Of a DNA stretch of 64,000 nt, positions 40,868 to 52,602 are shown piece by piece. Both the position numbers and the translations under genes were made by a program. Each line of letters opens with the position of its first letter. Positions within the stretch are counted from its first letter, which is position 1. Source of the DNA: Gracilaria gracilis (lineage: Eukaryota > Rhodophyta > Florideophyceae > Gracilariales > Gracilariaceae); the NCBI GenBank assembly GCA_030374805.1, contig JARGSG010000001.1, positions 682,001 through 746,000 of the forward strand, in the 5' to 3' direction. The notes beneath the pieces were generated by a model, which was given only the letters and a program-made list of their open reading frames with translations, had not been told where the DNA came from and ran no database searches.

Positions 40868-42282
40868 ACCACCCACTCAAACACTTCCGTACGGACAACG
40901 CCAAAGAATACCTATCAAACACCATGCAAGATATATACAACACGAACGAAGTGCAACATCATCTCAGGACGCCACATCAACCCCAAGAAAATTCAGTAGC
41001 AGAAAGATTCAACAGAACAGTTATGAACACAGTCAGAGCCACACTCGACACAGCAAAACTGGACGACAGCCATTGGGAAGACGCGGCACGAGATGCCATT
41101 TTCAAATACAACCTCCTTCACCATACAGCAACTAACACATCTCCATACAAACTGTGGCACGGCACAGAACCAACACTCCAAAGAATATTCACATTCGGAG
41201 AACTCGGAAGTATCCCCATCTATGCACCCAAAAAGAAATTAGAAGCACGTGCAAACCCCGCTCGGTACATGTACCCAACCTCTCTTACCAACATCATGGT
41301 GCTAAACCTACACACTCAACAATATCAGCAAATCAGGGCAATAGACTTCACACCATATCATAGGACAACCGATCCTACCGCCCAAACCACAACAGCTTTC
41401 AAAGCCACAACGAATCACAACACGCCGCCACCAGACCAAATAACAGTAGACACGCCGCCACCCGCCCATCCAACGCAAGCCAAGAACTACCCAGACGCAG
41501 CCAAATGGCAGCAAGCCCATGATTCGGAACTCGACAATATAGACGCGCACACAAGCATCCAATGGCTACCGTCCACTTTCCAACCTCCGAAAGCATCAAT
41601 CATACCACTGATTATGGTATATCGGTACAAAAGAGACGCCAACGGCAACATCAATCAACGCAAAGCCAGATGCAACTTACGCGGAGACCTAATGAAGCCA
41701 GGACTGCACTACAATCCCAAACACACAACAACGTACACAGCAGACCGTAGCACACAACGCATGCTACTAGCACTACATGCAAGCATGGCCCTCCCACTCG
41801 AACACTTCGATATTAAGTCAGCCTACCTGCACGAAAAGTATGAACATGACAAGCCGGTGTACGTACCACAAATGCCCAGATTCGACGGCTCATATCGCCA
41901 CAACAGCAAATTTGGCCTTCTGAAATGCAACCTCTACGGCTCCCCCCCCGCAGCGTACTACTACAACCATGGACTTCAACAACACCTATCCAAATTAGGT
42001 TACACCGCATCAGAGCACGACCCTTGTCTTTACACCAAAACCGAGTCCGACGGAACATTCACAGTTATAAGCACTACTATAGATGATTTCTTGGTTCTGG
42101 CCTCCACCAAGTCCTTAATTGACAGGCTGTACAACCAACTGCTGACGAAGTACAAAATCAAACGACTAGAGGCCCCTTCACGATTTCTAAACTGGACGAT
42201 ACAACACGATGACACAGGAGCTGTTCACATCTCCCAGCCAGACGTCATCGCCAGCATACTGAAGCAGACGAATATGGATAAT
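40868..42282 (+). pseudogene. Copia Pol, rest of integrase and reverse transcriptase
   Basis: Resumes after chromovirus A (first five bases are its target duplication). H-F-R-T-D-N-A-K-E-Y carries the second catalytic Asp, and Q-E-N-S-V-A-E-R-F-N the Glu of the integrase. The RT follows (V-Y-R-Y-K-R-D-A-N-G, then H-F-D-I-K-S-A-Y-L), with T-I-D-D-F-L-V-L-A in place of the usual YVDD-type catalytic box. There are no stops in this segment. It is cut at 42282 by chromovirus B. Confidence 0.9.
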
Positions 42283-42790
42283 TGTCGTACAAATACCGAT
42301 AAGGTGTGGGGTCCGCCTGGTAGAGGGAGCGCGCGAGGGCTCAACCTAAAGGGGAAAAACACACAACCAATATGGTAGTAGGGCACCTGAAACCCGCAGG
42401 GGCAAACGGCGGGGCAACTAGTCTAGACCGTGTAGGTGTACGGTAGTAGACGTCGACGCGCGGTAAACCCTGAATAGTAATAGAGTAGCAAGTGACCAAG
42501 ATGGTATAGTTACTGCCCTAATGGTGCCTGACTTTACAATACCCGAGGGGGAAGGCGAGGTGCACCACAATATATACAAGGTGCACCGAGGCCGATCTCC
42601 CATGCGGGCATGACGTCATCGGCTGTGCCCATGACCTACTGTCATGGGCCAGCAATGCTAAACTATCCTAGACTATAAATTAGAAATTAGAAATTATAAA
42701 ATACAGAATACCAAGTGGGTACAGTGCAGCCAGCAAGGCGCACCAGTAGGCCCACGTGGCACCAACCCAGTGAGGTCTCATTGTACTACA
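42283..42790 (-). repeat. Chromovirus B 3' LTR (element sense), 508 bp
   Basis: Begins TGTCGTACAA and ends TTGTACTACA, near-perfect inverted ends. It differs from the other LTR by one substitution seen near 42690 and lacks the second copy of a 21-bp unit. Confidence 0.95.
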
Positions 42791-44714
42791 GACCCCCTTC
42801 TTACCCTGAGCCACGCCCTCGTGGCTCCTAGATCCTCTCACCAAGTCGGTGGCATCGTCGTACCAATTTGGTCCCTGTCGCAGCCTTTGCGCCATCTCGC
42901 GCCGTGCGTCGCGTCGGCTCTGCATCGCCGAACGCACTCTGTTCACCACCTTGGCCATCACCGATTGCGGCTCTATCCGCCTCTTTGTTTATCACCGACA
43001 GCGGCCTATTCATTCCCATTTGTGGTTTGGGCGCGACGCGCGTCTTCTTCCAGTACCTTCAGGGCTCCCTATTGCACTGCTTCGGGATACCCATTATGGG
43101 GCGACACCATTATGGTACTATCTTCTCGTCTTCGCCTTCATCACGATACTTTGGTGGTCGCTTCCCTGTTCCCGCTCTAGAACGCACTGTCCCCTGCACT
43201 GGGCGGCAACACGATTGTCGCGCCAATTTGAAACTTTTGCGGTCTAGCTGTCCCTTCGCGGTCTTCTTGCTCCCGCAATGGTTACAACATCACCACATTG
43301 GTCCACGTATGCGCGGCTCGTCTGCTCTCCTTCCTATCCGATACCGTACTGGTCGACTTCGTGATACCATACAGGTCTGGTTCTTGCACTTTCTTTGTAG
43401 CTTCACGATTATCGTAGCACCTTCAAGGTTTTAACCCTACCGTACACGACTGCACAGCGTCATCGTGCTTTTTCCGCAGAGACTTGCTCTTCCTTCAAGG
43501 TTCATGCAACAGGCCGTATCGGTTCCTGCGGGTATCGTTGTCCACAACCACGAAGGTTCGGTTCCTCACAATAACCATCTGGGTCATGATTTCCTCTCAG
43601 TTTGATCTCCAATCGCACGACCTCCAAACCACTTTGGTAAACATTGGCGTGCGCTACCGTGCGCAGCGAGCGTCGCACCGTCCCTGTTGGGCACTAGGCG
43701 CTTGCCATGCGTTCACCCTCAGGTTGATTATTGTCTCCACTTGGGTCTGTGCTTGAGCCACTTTGCTCCCGCATTCGTATTGGTGTTAGTCTTGAAATAA
43801 AAGTTAAATGTTATGCGTTTCCATGTTAGGTTCCAATTACCCTATAGGTGCGGTGCGCAGCAAGAGAGGAAGCGCAAAAACAGCTCCCCTTTCCCTTAGA
43901 GCTGGGCATCTCGAATCAGGTTTTGAAACTCTTCTCCCCCTTCCTTAGACCAGCGTACCACGATGGGTGAGGGTTAATGCCTTGTACTTAAGTTAGCTCC
44001 ATTCTGAACCATTCTGGTGCTCGTAGTATGGTTCACCATGTTGGTACGCCGATGCGCCTTCGTGCGGCGCAGCGAGCGGTTTCGCTTCCCATGAGGTCCT
44101 ATGTTGTGCCAAGCCCTTGCGCGCAGTGGCCGGCAATGTACCGAGATGGTTCTGCATGGCCTCTCACCATGCATGGGCGCACGTGCGGTGCTTTACCCCG
44201 GAGGTTACTTGCAAGGCGAATCAAAAAATTCGACCCGAAAATTACCCCTCCAGATGGTAGTGAAAACGCAGAAAACCCTTTTGGTCTGTATCTCGAGAAC
44301 CAAGGGGTTTCAGAGGCTGGGAATGGCCGATTCGGGAGCGCGGCACGGTCAAAATACTTAGATTTTTTGACCATGCCGTTGCTCGCTCTCTACACACAAT
44401 AGTGTAAACCGAATCGGTTACTCCGCACGGCGCGCCACGAGCAGCGCGCGTATGCCTCGTCAAATAAAAAGATCCAATTTTTTGAATGTTTCCACCGTTC
44501 GGGTTCGCGCGCGTGCCGCGCACGTGCATGGCGCGTGTGCAACGGCGCGCGTACAACGGTGCGTCCGTCTTTAGCGCTACCGCTCCTTGGACGTACCCTC
44601 ATGGAATGCTTCCTTCTGGTTGTACCTTCCCGGTGAGCGTCCGAACCGACTTTGGTACTCCTCATTACAATGTGCTTTTCCCCCTTCCTTGGGGGACTGC
44701 ATTACCTCTAAGGT
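42791..44714. other. Chromovirus B 3' non-coding region
   Basis: Corresponds in position to the antisense gene region of chromovirus A, but no long frame with protein-like character is seen on either strand. It is rich in ACC-N5-GGT (e.g. 42840-42850, 42862-42872). A hairpin GGTCAAAA/TTTTGACC lies at 44347-44372. The polypurine tract (AAGAAGGGGG on the minus strand) abuts the LTR at 42791-42801. Confidence 0.65.
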
Positions 44715-47700
44715 TTACCCATCATTCGGCATGTCCTCTCCTTTGCGGTTCCAGTAGCTTACCCTGAAATGGTGTGGTATGGCTGAGGGCGGCTCGGCGG
44801 TATCACCGTCAGCCCCCCAGCCATACCAGCGTACTGTGTACTTCAGACCTTCTTGGGTACGGCGGTGACCTACAAGGCGTTCCACTGGGAACTCATTAGA
44901 GACCTGGGCTGGTATCGTTTCACCACTTTGGTTTAGATGAGCATCGGTACCACTAGGGGTAGGTGTTTCCTCTGAAAGAGCAACCGTAATCCCCGCAGGT
45001 GGTACGTAGTCTGGGTCGTCACCCTGTGCGTCATCATTAACCTCGATGGGTGTCCCGTCTTCCCGGGGCTGAGTCCTCAGGGCAACCGCTTGTGGGTCAC
45101 GCGCGGATTCTCCGCGTTCCTTCCTGGACTGAACCGTCTGAGGTGCAACCGTGATTCGGTCAATAGAGATTGTATTCTCTACACCATCTTGGTTCACCGT
45201 TACCGTGTGGTCGGTCGACCGAACTACCTTGAAAGGTCCCGATGATTTCGGAAGAAGCTTAGAATTGATATCTCTATCAATAGCTTCATCATCAGCTTCA
45301 TCACCCGGTCGTGGTTTAGCTCCTTTCGGAGGGTGGTCAATAAAGACATATTGACCCGGCGTAGCCGTTACCACTTGGGTTACCTTACGGTCGTAGTCCT
45401 ACTTGTACCGCTTCTGGGATGCTGTGAGCTTGCTCTCAGCATACTTGAGAGCACGTCTCAACCTCAAAAGGGTATTCCGTTTGACCTGTGACGGTGTGAG
45501 CACTCCGGCGGCTTCTTGTCCTAATGGGTCCCCTTCAACAACAATACCTGGTGGGTGTCTTGACAGTATTAGATCGAACGGCGTAGTTTGCGTCGCTCGA
45601 TGAACCTGAAGGTTATATGCATATGTCAAGGGCTGCACGAGCTCGTCCCAACCAGTTTGGTGTTCTTCCGTATAATGTCGCAGCCTAGATACCAGTGTTC
45701 GGTTAAAGCGCTCCACTTGCCCATTTGTTTGCGGATGGTAGGCAGTAGTGAAGTAGTGCTTAATACCCAAGAGGTTACAAACAGCTTCAAAGAACTTCGA
45801 AGCTAAGTTCGAACCATTGTCGGTAAGTAGATAAAGCGGTGCACCATACGGGTAGATCCAATTGTTCAAGAACGCCACCGCGAGGGTCGTCGATTTCGTG
45901 TCCTTCAAGGGTATCGCTCGCGTGAGCTTCGAGAACCTGTCGGTGATTACGATGATGTACTGATATCCCCTTGTGGTTTTTGGTAATGGACCCAGAAGGT
46001 CTATTGCGACGAACTCGAGAGGACCCGCTGCAGGGAGTAACTTCAAGTATTTCCTGTGCTTCCGGAGACCTCAACGGGTACGTACGCAAGATTCACATTG
46101 ACCTACAAAGGTATATATATCATTAGCCATATGAGGCCAGTAGTACCCTTGCCTCAAGGTGTAGTACATTCTCGTACCTCCAGGGTGTCCTGATAGCCTT
46201 GGGTAGTGGGCTAGGTACAGCACCCGAGGGCGCAGCACCTTGGGCACTACCTTCTGAAGGGAACCATCAATAGGAGCTCGCCTCACCAGGAAACCATTTC
46301 GGTCGACGTCAAAGTTCGAGTCTTTCATACCTACTTGGTCCATGAGAGAGCGGCAATAAACATCGTTTGCTTGCTCTCTCAGGAATTCCTCGCGGGTAAT
46401 TGGCATGACGTCTGTTTCCTCGAGGGCGAGTATTTCCCGAGCGATGGCATCACTAAACCACGTATCCTCTTCGGGTAGAGTCCAGTAACCTTCTAAGGTA
46501 TCACCATCAGGGTTGGTAGAGATGGTAAAGCATGGGATATCATCCTCTACTGGCTCGGTGTCCAAACCATCTGTGGTAATGCGAGACATCGCGTCTGCGA
46601 CATTGTGCTTGATACCTGGACGGTACTGTACGTCATACTCGAACTCTGAAAGTCGTAACCGCCATCGGGCAAGTCTGCCTGATGCGTCGGCCAGACCCAG
46701 TATCCACCGTAGGGCATCATGGTCGGTTCGAAGCGTGAACCTTTAACCATATAGGTAGGGACGGAGCATCAACATGCTCCATACTACTGCCAGACATTCC
46801 TTTTCGGTTGTTGTGTAGTTCTTTTCTGCGGCGTGCAAAGCACAGCTCCAGTACCCTATAGGTAGTTTGTCGCCGTTTTCTTGCTCCTGCATAAGACAAC
46901 AACCAATTTGGGCGTCCGAAGCGTCAGTATCCAACGTGTATCGTAAACCAGCTTTGGGTAATGCCAAGATGGGAGGTGTCAAGAGCGCATGTTTCAGCGC
47001 CTCGAACGCATCCATTTCCTCATTGGTAAGACATTCAAACCTTGTAGGTTGACCTTTCAGCAGCTTCCTGTTGAGGGGAGCCGCTATCTTGGCAAATCCC
47101 TTGATAAACCGGCGGTACACATTGCACGAACCTATAAAGGATCGGATTTCCGTCTGGGACGTGGGTGGCTATGCCTCCTGCACGGCCCGGATATTCCGCG
47201 GCGTCACTTCTAACCTCCCAGGGCTGATGATATGACCAAGGTATTCTACCTCTTTGGTGAAGAATTCGCACTTGCGGAGCTTCAACGTTACTCCAGATTC
47301 CCTCAAAAGGTTCAAAACTTCCCTAACATGGTGGAAATGTTCCTCTACCGTTCTGGAATATATGATTACATCGTCGATGTATACCAGAGCGGTTCTCCAC
47401 TTCACCTTCGAAAGGATTATATCTAACGCCCTCTGAAAGGTAGCCGGGGCATTTCGCAACCCAAAGGGCATACGCGTAAAGCGGAATAACCCAGCGTGGC
47501 AAGTAAACGTAGTTTTGTCCTTGTCTTCTTCCCTGATAGGTACCTGCCAATAACCACAATTGGCATCGAGCGTAGTAAAGATCTTGGCGTTGCCCAACGA
47601 ATCTATACACTCGTCCATTCTAGGTATTGGGTACGAATCCCTAATGGTCATACTATTCAGTCTTCTGTAGTCCACACAGAACCGCATACGGGTATCATTC

Positions 47701-48990
47701 TTCTTTGTGACGAGAACCACAGGGCTGGCCCAGTCCGCATTTGCTGGTTCTATGACACCTTCACGGAGCATTCTCTCGACCTCATTGAGCTCAACCTCCC
47801 GGGCTTTTGGACCTGCACGGTAAGGCTGCTGGTAAATGGGTTTCCAGCCAGGCACCATATCAATACGGTGCTCTGTAGCCTCAATTTGGCCCAACCGGCC
47901 GGACCACATGGGTTCAAATTCTTCTAAGAGACTGAGGATCCGGTCTCGGAGAGCCTGGTTCTCCGCACCGATCTGGACTTCCTCTCTCCAATTCCGCACT
48001 GGGTCCAGTTCCATAGTCTTTTCCTGATCTCCAACCTTAAAGGTATTGGCGATCTTCTGTTCCATTTTGGTATTTGTCGATAACGGGGGCGCATATGCAG
48101 GGTATGGCGCATCCGTTCCCCCCCCTTCCTTAGAGGTGGCGACCTCGCCCAACCCATTAGGTGAGACCGTGAAAACCCCTTGTGGTGCCGGCAATGCGAT
48201 TCCAATAGTGGTATTCTTGGGTAACTTAACAATGTGATTGATCAAGTTACTCAAGTACACCTTGAAGGATTGGTTAGGGATGTTGTCGATAATCCCGTTT
48301 GCCATCAAGGCGAGATGTCTTTCTGCCAACCTAGGATGGTTCTGTAGCATTACCAATCCTGGAACTGCGCATGAGACATTCACTACCATTTGGGTCATAG
48401 CCGGAATTGAAACCAATTTGGTGAGCCGTATCTTGTTTGAAACCGTTTCGGTGGGTATATTGAACCTCGGCTTCTTACGCCAACCATTTTTGGTCTGCGT
48501 ATTACCCAGTATGGCAATACGACCACCTTGACGGAGAGCGACCGTTCGGGACCCTGGCAAAATTGCCTTGACATGTTTGTCAATAAAGTTGGTCCCGAGG
48601 ATACAGTCTGTCGCCAAACGATCCACCACAAAGAAATTGAGCTTCACCTTCAAGGTTCCAAGTTGTACCACAGTGGTTAACATTCCTCTAAGGTGCAGTG
48701 GGCGCTCATTAGCGTCCACCAGCGGGTTGATAGTCGGGGTAGGCCGAATGTTCCGCAAGACCGCATCGGGTATGACGCGAGCGTTTAGGACATTTGGACC
48801 GGCGCCGGTATCGAGTACACACGCAACGGGGACCTGTAGGTAATTGAGAAAGCTTACTGAAGCATTAACTTTATAGTTATTGTACTTCATTAGACACACC
48901 ACATTGGGTACATCTGATTCTTCTTTTTCCACCATTAAGGTTTCCCGTTCCGGTATCGACGGGCCTTCCAATTCACGGTTAGGGGTGGCC
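44715..48990 (-). pseudogene. Chromovirus B pol, single frame with four in-frame stops
   Basis: The frame overlaps the end of gag, shifted -1 relative to it, and has no obvious own ATG near its start, so frameshift expression is likely. Protease L-D-T-G-A-G-P near 48800. RT is complete with F-C-V-D-Y-R-R-L-N and Y-I-D-D-V-I-I-Y-S. Stops in the same frame: TAG at 47169-47171 (after RT), TAA at 46743-46745 (within RNase H), TGA at 46071-46073 (after the integrase zinc finger C-E-S-C) and TAG at 45399-45401 (after the integrase core). No frameshift is needed anywhere. Integrase D-D-E motifs are present (A-I-D-L-L-G-P-L, L-T-D-N-G-S-N, G-Q-V-E-R-F-N). The C-terminal chromodomain is uninterrupted (V-E-R-L-V-G-H-R ... 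Y-T-V-R-W-Y-G-W), ending at 44715. Confidence 0.9.
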
Positions 48991-48991
48991 C

Positions 48992-51154
48992 CTACGCTAA
49001 CCGTTCGGTGTTTTCCTGCTCCTCCTGAGCGGGACTGTCCTTCTCCAAGATTGGTGTTTCCTCGACGAGATGAACCTGAGATGGTGATGGTTGAGCTTGT
49101 ACCCTCTTTCCAGATCCATATAGGTTACGGTGGTTTTGCTGCCTGGCACTGATCAGATGTTCGCGCACCCCTGGGGGTATTTTGTCACATCTGTTCGCCA
49201 GATGGTCTGGCGACAAACAGAGCCAGCAAACCAATCCACCTGTCTGGGGATCACGCATTGCCATAGAGGTAGGTCGGGTCACCGGATTGGTCGGTGCTGT
49301 AGCATAGGAAGATGCTTGCGAACCACCCGTTGAGGTTTGTTGAGTGCTCGCCGCACTCGGTGGCGACCTTACCGAAGCTGGTGGTACTGTCGACGACCAA
49401 TTACCAATGGAGGTGGCTCGTGACTGAGCCTGCGGCGCAGTCACGAGATGAACTGCCATTCCTGTTGGTACGCGAATGAGCGAATCTCCCTCTGAGGTAG
49501 TGCTTTCTTCTAGCTCCAATACTGACCGTTTCGGTTTATCCTTTGAGGTATGGGACGCCGACGGCTTCTTTCCATGACGGAGAGTGTCGCCTAGTCCCTG
49601 GGCATAACGGGCAAGCCCATTATAGTCCACCTTACGGTTGTTCGCCAGGTAATTGCGTACCTGCGAACGGATCGCTTTGTCAACATTGTCGGCAAAGAGC
49701 GACTTCAACCTACTAGTGGTAAAGACATTACCGCATCGGGTGGCCAGATTCCAAAGGCCCAACGAGAATTCCATTTCGGTTTGGCTAGAGCGTTGGCGAT
49801 ATGCCTGCACCTCAGCGTAACCTTCCTGGATAACCTCATCGGTAGCGTAAGTTTCCAACATGAAATTAACCACTTCTGGGTACGTCTCTAACATCTCTGT
49901 CCCCTCTTCATCAACCGCCAGGGTATTTCCACGGAGCCTGCCTTGCAGCAAGTGGTAAGCTTGACCTTTAAGGTAAAACTGGAATAACCACATGGCAGCG
50001 CCTTCGGAAAAACCATTTTGGTCGCATGCAATCTTGAACTTCTGTAGAAACTCAAATACCGCAATGGGATCATCACCTGTGAAGGTAGTATCACCCATCT
50101 GGAAGCTGAGCTTCTTATGGTGCTTGGTGATCTTCTGCGCAACCTCTTGGGTGTAAGCAGAGGATCGGTTTCTCAACCGATATGACCTATAATCAACCGC
50201 TTTGGTGAACATATCGTTCAGCGGCTGACGCACCTCTAGGGTTGTATCGGTGTCCGAATCCGAGTCGGACGACTCGTACCGTTTTTTCTTACCTTTCCGG
50301 TTTCTCTTTGACGACTTCTTCGCCAACCTGTTCGGTCTCTTCTGGCGTCTACCTTTACGGTCATCATCCGACGATGAACCAGTATCGGTATCGGAGCTCG
50401 AGGAATCGGGGTCAGAGTCGTAGCCGCGATTCTTTCCCTTTTTCCTCCTCCTTTCTTTACCCTTGCGGTTTCTTCTTCGTCGCCCCTCATCTGGGTCAGA
50501 CGAATCGTCCTCAGGTCCACCAGCCTTGGTGTCCTTTCGAACGTTACCTCCAATGGGTGGCAAGTACACGTCTCGAGGGCTCATCTCTATATGGCCCTCT
50601 TGACCTTGCCTTAAACCTTGTAGGTACGCACTATCGGCCGGAATTGGCTTGATTGGTGCGGAAGAACCAGCAGGGATCCCTTGTGGTATGCGAGTAACCA
50701 CATTCACCCCAGGGGTTTTGGCTTCCGCCATTCCTTCAGAAACCCAAAGGTCTTGAACCACTCGGTAGATATGCTCCCGGGCACCCGTTAAGAGGTATGT
50801 TTCAACCAATTTAGGTATGCGTTGAGAGAGCTCGTGCACGGCTCGATCAACCACCAAGCGGGTAACGGCGTCCATGTCCATTGAGGTCATAGCTTCATTA
50901 ACCGTAGCGGTAAAAAGAGCTTTCGTTCGATCTTCCAATTGGGGCCAAAGGTCCTCAACCGTTGTCGGCAAATCCTTGTTAGGTTCAGGAGCCAACGGTG
51001 GCTGAGTGCCCGTATCCTTTGAGGTTCCGGCCCGAGGTTGCCGAAGCAACTCCTCGGGATTATCCAGAATTGGTTTAGCGGCCGAGGCCGCAGCAGAACC
51101 CTTGTGGCTAGGTGGCGCGCTAGAGCCACGAGTAATCCTTTTAGGTCTTTCCAT
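48992..51154 (-). CDS. Chromovirus B Gag, intact, 720 aa
   Basis: Starts at the ATG at 51152-51154. The N-terminal ~200 residues include a helical region, then a Ser/Asp/Arg/Lys-rich low-complexity block (~225-320). A capsid-like core (D-P-I-A-V-F-E-F-L-Q-K-F-K) starts near 375, and one zinc-knuckle-like cluster C-W-L-C ... H ... C lies near 650. It aligns along its length with the broken Gag of chromovirus A. Its last codons overlap the pol frame. This is the only fully intact sense gene of the two chromoviruses. Confidence 0.88.
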   Translation of the reverse strand: MERPKRITRGSSAPPSHKGSAAASAAKPILDNPEELLRQPRAGTSKDTGTQPPLAPEPNKDLPTTVEDLWPQLEDRTKALFTATVNEAMTSMDMDAVTRLVVDRAVHELSQRIPKLVETYLLTGAREHIYRVVQDLWVSEGMAEAKTPGVNVVTRIPQGIPAGSSAPIKPIPADSAYLQGLRQGQEGHIEMSPRDVYLPPIGGNVRKDTKAGGPEDDSSDPDEGRRRRNRKGKERRRKKGKNRGYDSDPDSSSSDTDTGSSSDDDRKGRRQKRPNRLAKKSSKRNRKGKKKRYESSDSDSDTDTTLEVRQPLNDMFTKAVDYRSYRLRNRSSAYTQEVAQKITKHHKKLSFQMGDTTFTGDDPIAVFEFLQKFKIACDQNGFSEGAAMWLFQFYLKGQAYHLLQGRLRGNTLAVDEEGTEMLETYPEVVNFMLETYATDEVIQEGYAEVQAYRQRSSQTEMEFSLGLWNLATRCGNVFTTSRLKSLFADNVDKAIRSQVRNYLANNRKVDYNGLARYAQGLGDTLRHGKKPSASHTSKDKPKRSVLELEESTTSEGDSLIRVPTGMAVHLVTAPQAQSRATSIGNWSSTVPPASVRSPPSAASTQQTSTGGSQASSYATAPTNPVTRPTSMAMRDPQTGGLVCWLCLSPDHLANRCDKIPPGVREHLISARQQNHRNLYGSGKRVQAQPSPSQVHLVEETPILEKDSPAQEEQENTERLA

Positions 51155-51279
51155 AGTGACCAATAGTGGTATCCAATTGCTTCGCGAGTATTCCTACGAA
51201 ACCAAATAGGTGTGTGAACTTCCAGAATTCTTTCGAATGTCTTCTGTTCACCAGTAAAGGTACGACAAAAACCAAGAAA

Positions 51280-51298
51280 CTTCTAGGTCGGGAGACCA
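51280..51298 (-). promoter_or_regulatory. Chromovirus B primer-binding site
   Basis: Minus strand TGGTCTCCCGACCTAGAAG, identical to chromovirus A, three bases from the LTR. Confidence 0.85.
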
Positions 51299-51301
51299 AA
51301 A

Positions 51302-51830
51302 TGTCGTACAAATACCGATAAGGTGTGGGGTCCGCCTGGTAGAGGGAGCGCGCGAGGGCTCAACCTAAAGGGGAAAAACACACAACCAATATGGTAGTAG
51401 GGCACCTGAAACCCGCAGGGGCAAACGGCGGGGCAACTAGTCTAGACCGTGTAGGTGTACGGTAGTAGACGTCGACGCGCGGTAAACCCTGAATAGTAAT
51501 AGAGTAGCAAGTGACCAAGATGGTATAGTTACTGCCCTAATGGTGCCTGACTTTACAATACCCGAGGGGGAAGGCGAGGTGCACCACAATATATACAAGG
51601 TGCACCACAATATATACAAGGTGCACCGAGGCCGATCTCCCATGCGGGCATGACGTCATCGGCTGTGCCCATGACCTACTGTCATGGGCCAGCAATGCTA
51701 AACTATCCTAGACTATAAATTAGAAATGAGAAATTATAAAATACAGAATACCAAGTGGGTACAGTGCAGCCAGCAAGGCGCACCAGTAGGCCCACGTGGC
51801 ACCAACCCAGTGAGGTCTCATTGTACTACA
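51302..51830 (-). repeat. Chromovirus B 5' LTR (element sense), 529 bp
   Basis: Same as 42283-42790 plus a 21-bp tandem duplication of GTGCACCACAATATATACAAG at about 51579-51620. Confidence 0.95.
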
Positions 51831-52600
51831 ATAATTGCAACCCTTCAGCCACCCCATACAGTAGCCTCAAGCATATAGATAACTCAGCAAAATCACAGCC
51901 ACTCTCACCACAAGAGGCAACCCGATACAGACAAATTCTCGGAGAAATAAGATACGTCACAGACAGTACACGGCCGGATCTCAACTACGCAACCAACCGT
52001 CTAGCACGGCACATGGCTACACCAGAAGAGCACCATCTTCAAGCACTCAAAACACTGCTTCATTACATGAAAAGAACACAAACATACGGTCTTCTATACA
52101 AACCCATCCAAAATCCAAACGAAACAGACAAACTTGCAGTATACAGTGACGCGGATTTCGCTAACGCTAAAGACAGAAAGTCGATAACAGGCAACCTTCA
52201 CAACATCAACGCCACTCCAATATCGTGGTTATCAAAAAAGAAATCGATTATCGCACTATCGACAACCGAAGCCGAATATATAGCCGCAACCACCGCAACG
52301 CAACACACATCTTGGTTACGAAAGCTTCTTCAATCAGCCAAAACCAAACTACCAACGGCAACACCGCACTTAATAGATAATCAAAGCTTTGTGCTCATTG
52401 CGAAAAATCAGGCGCCCACGAAGCGAAGAAAGTACATAGACATTCGATGCTACTATTTCCAACACCACCTGGCAAACAACAGCATACAGCTCCATCGAAT
52501 ACCAACGAACGACATGCTTGCGGACATCCTTACTAAGCCGCTTCATCGGGATAGATTCAGGCAACTTCGACACAGAATGAACGTTACCCCGCCCCCATAG
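51831..52600 (+). pseudogene. Copia Pol, end of RT and RNase H
   Basis: Resumes after chromovirus B. R-Y-R-Q-I-L-G-E-I-R-Y and T-R-P-D-L are typical of the end of copia RT. RNase H shows Y-S-D-A-D-F-A, S-T-T-E-A-E-Y-I-A and D-I-L-T-K-P-L, the classical copia motifs. The frame is open to its natural stop at 52600. Confidence 0.93.
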
Positions 52601-52602
52601 GC

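Larger units (their letters stand above)
42283..51830 (-). mobile_element. Chromovirus B: Ty3/gypsy LTR retrotransposon, 9.5 kb, minus strand
   Basis: LTRs of 508 and 529 bp, target duplication ATAAT (42278-42282 and 51831-51835), and the same 19-base primer site as chromovirus A. Gag is intact. Pol is one continuous minus-strand frame interrupted only by four isolated stop codons. About 1.9 kb of non-coding sequence lies before its 3' LTR. The element is dense in ACC-N5-GGT. Confidence 0.95.

Noticed and set aside
42868-43434. 188-aa plus-strand frame in the chromovirus B 3' region, considered as an antisense gene
   Set aside because: No similarity by eye to the antisense protein of chromovirus A, no ATG at the frame start and no TATA-like word; probably chance.
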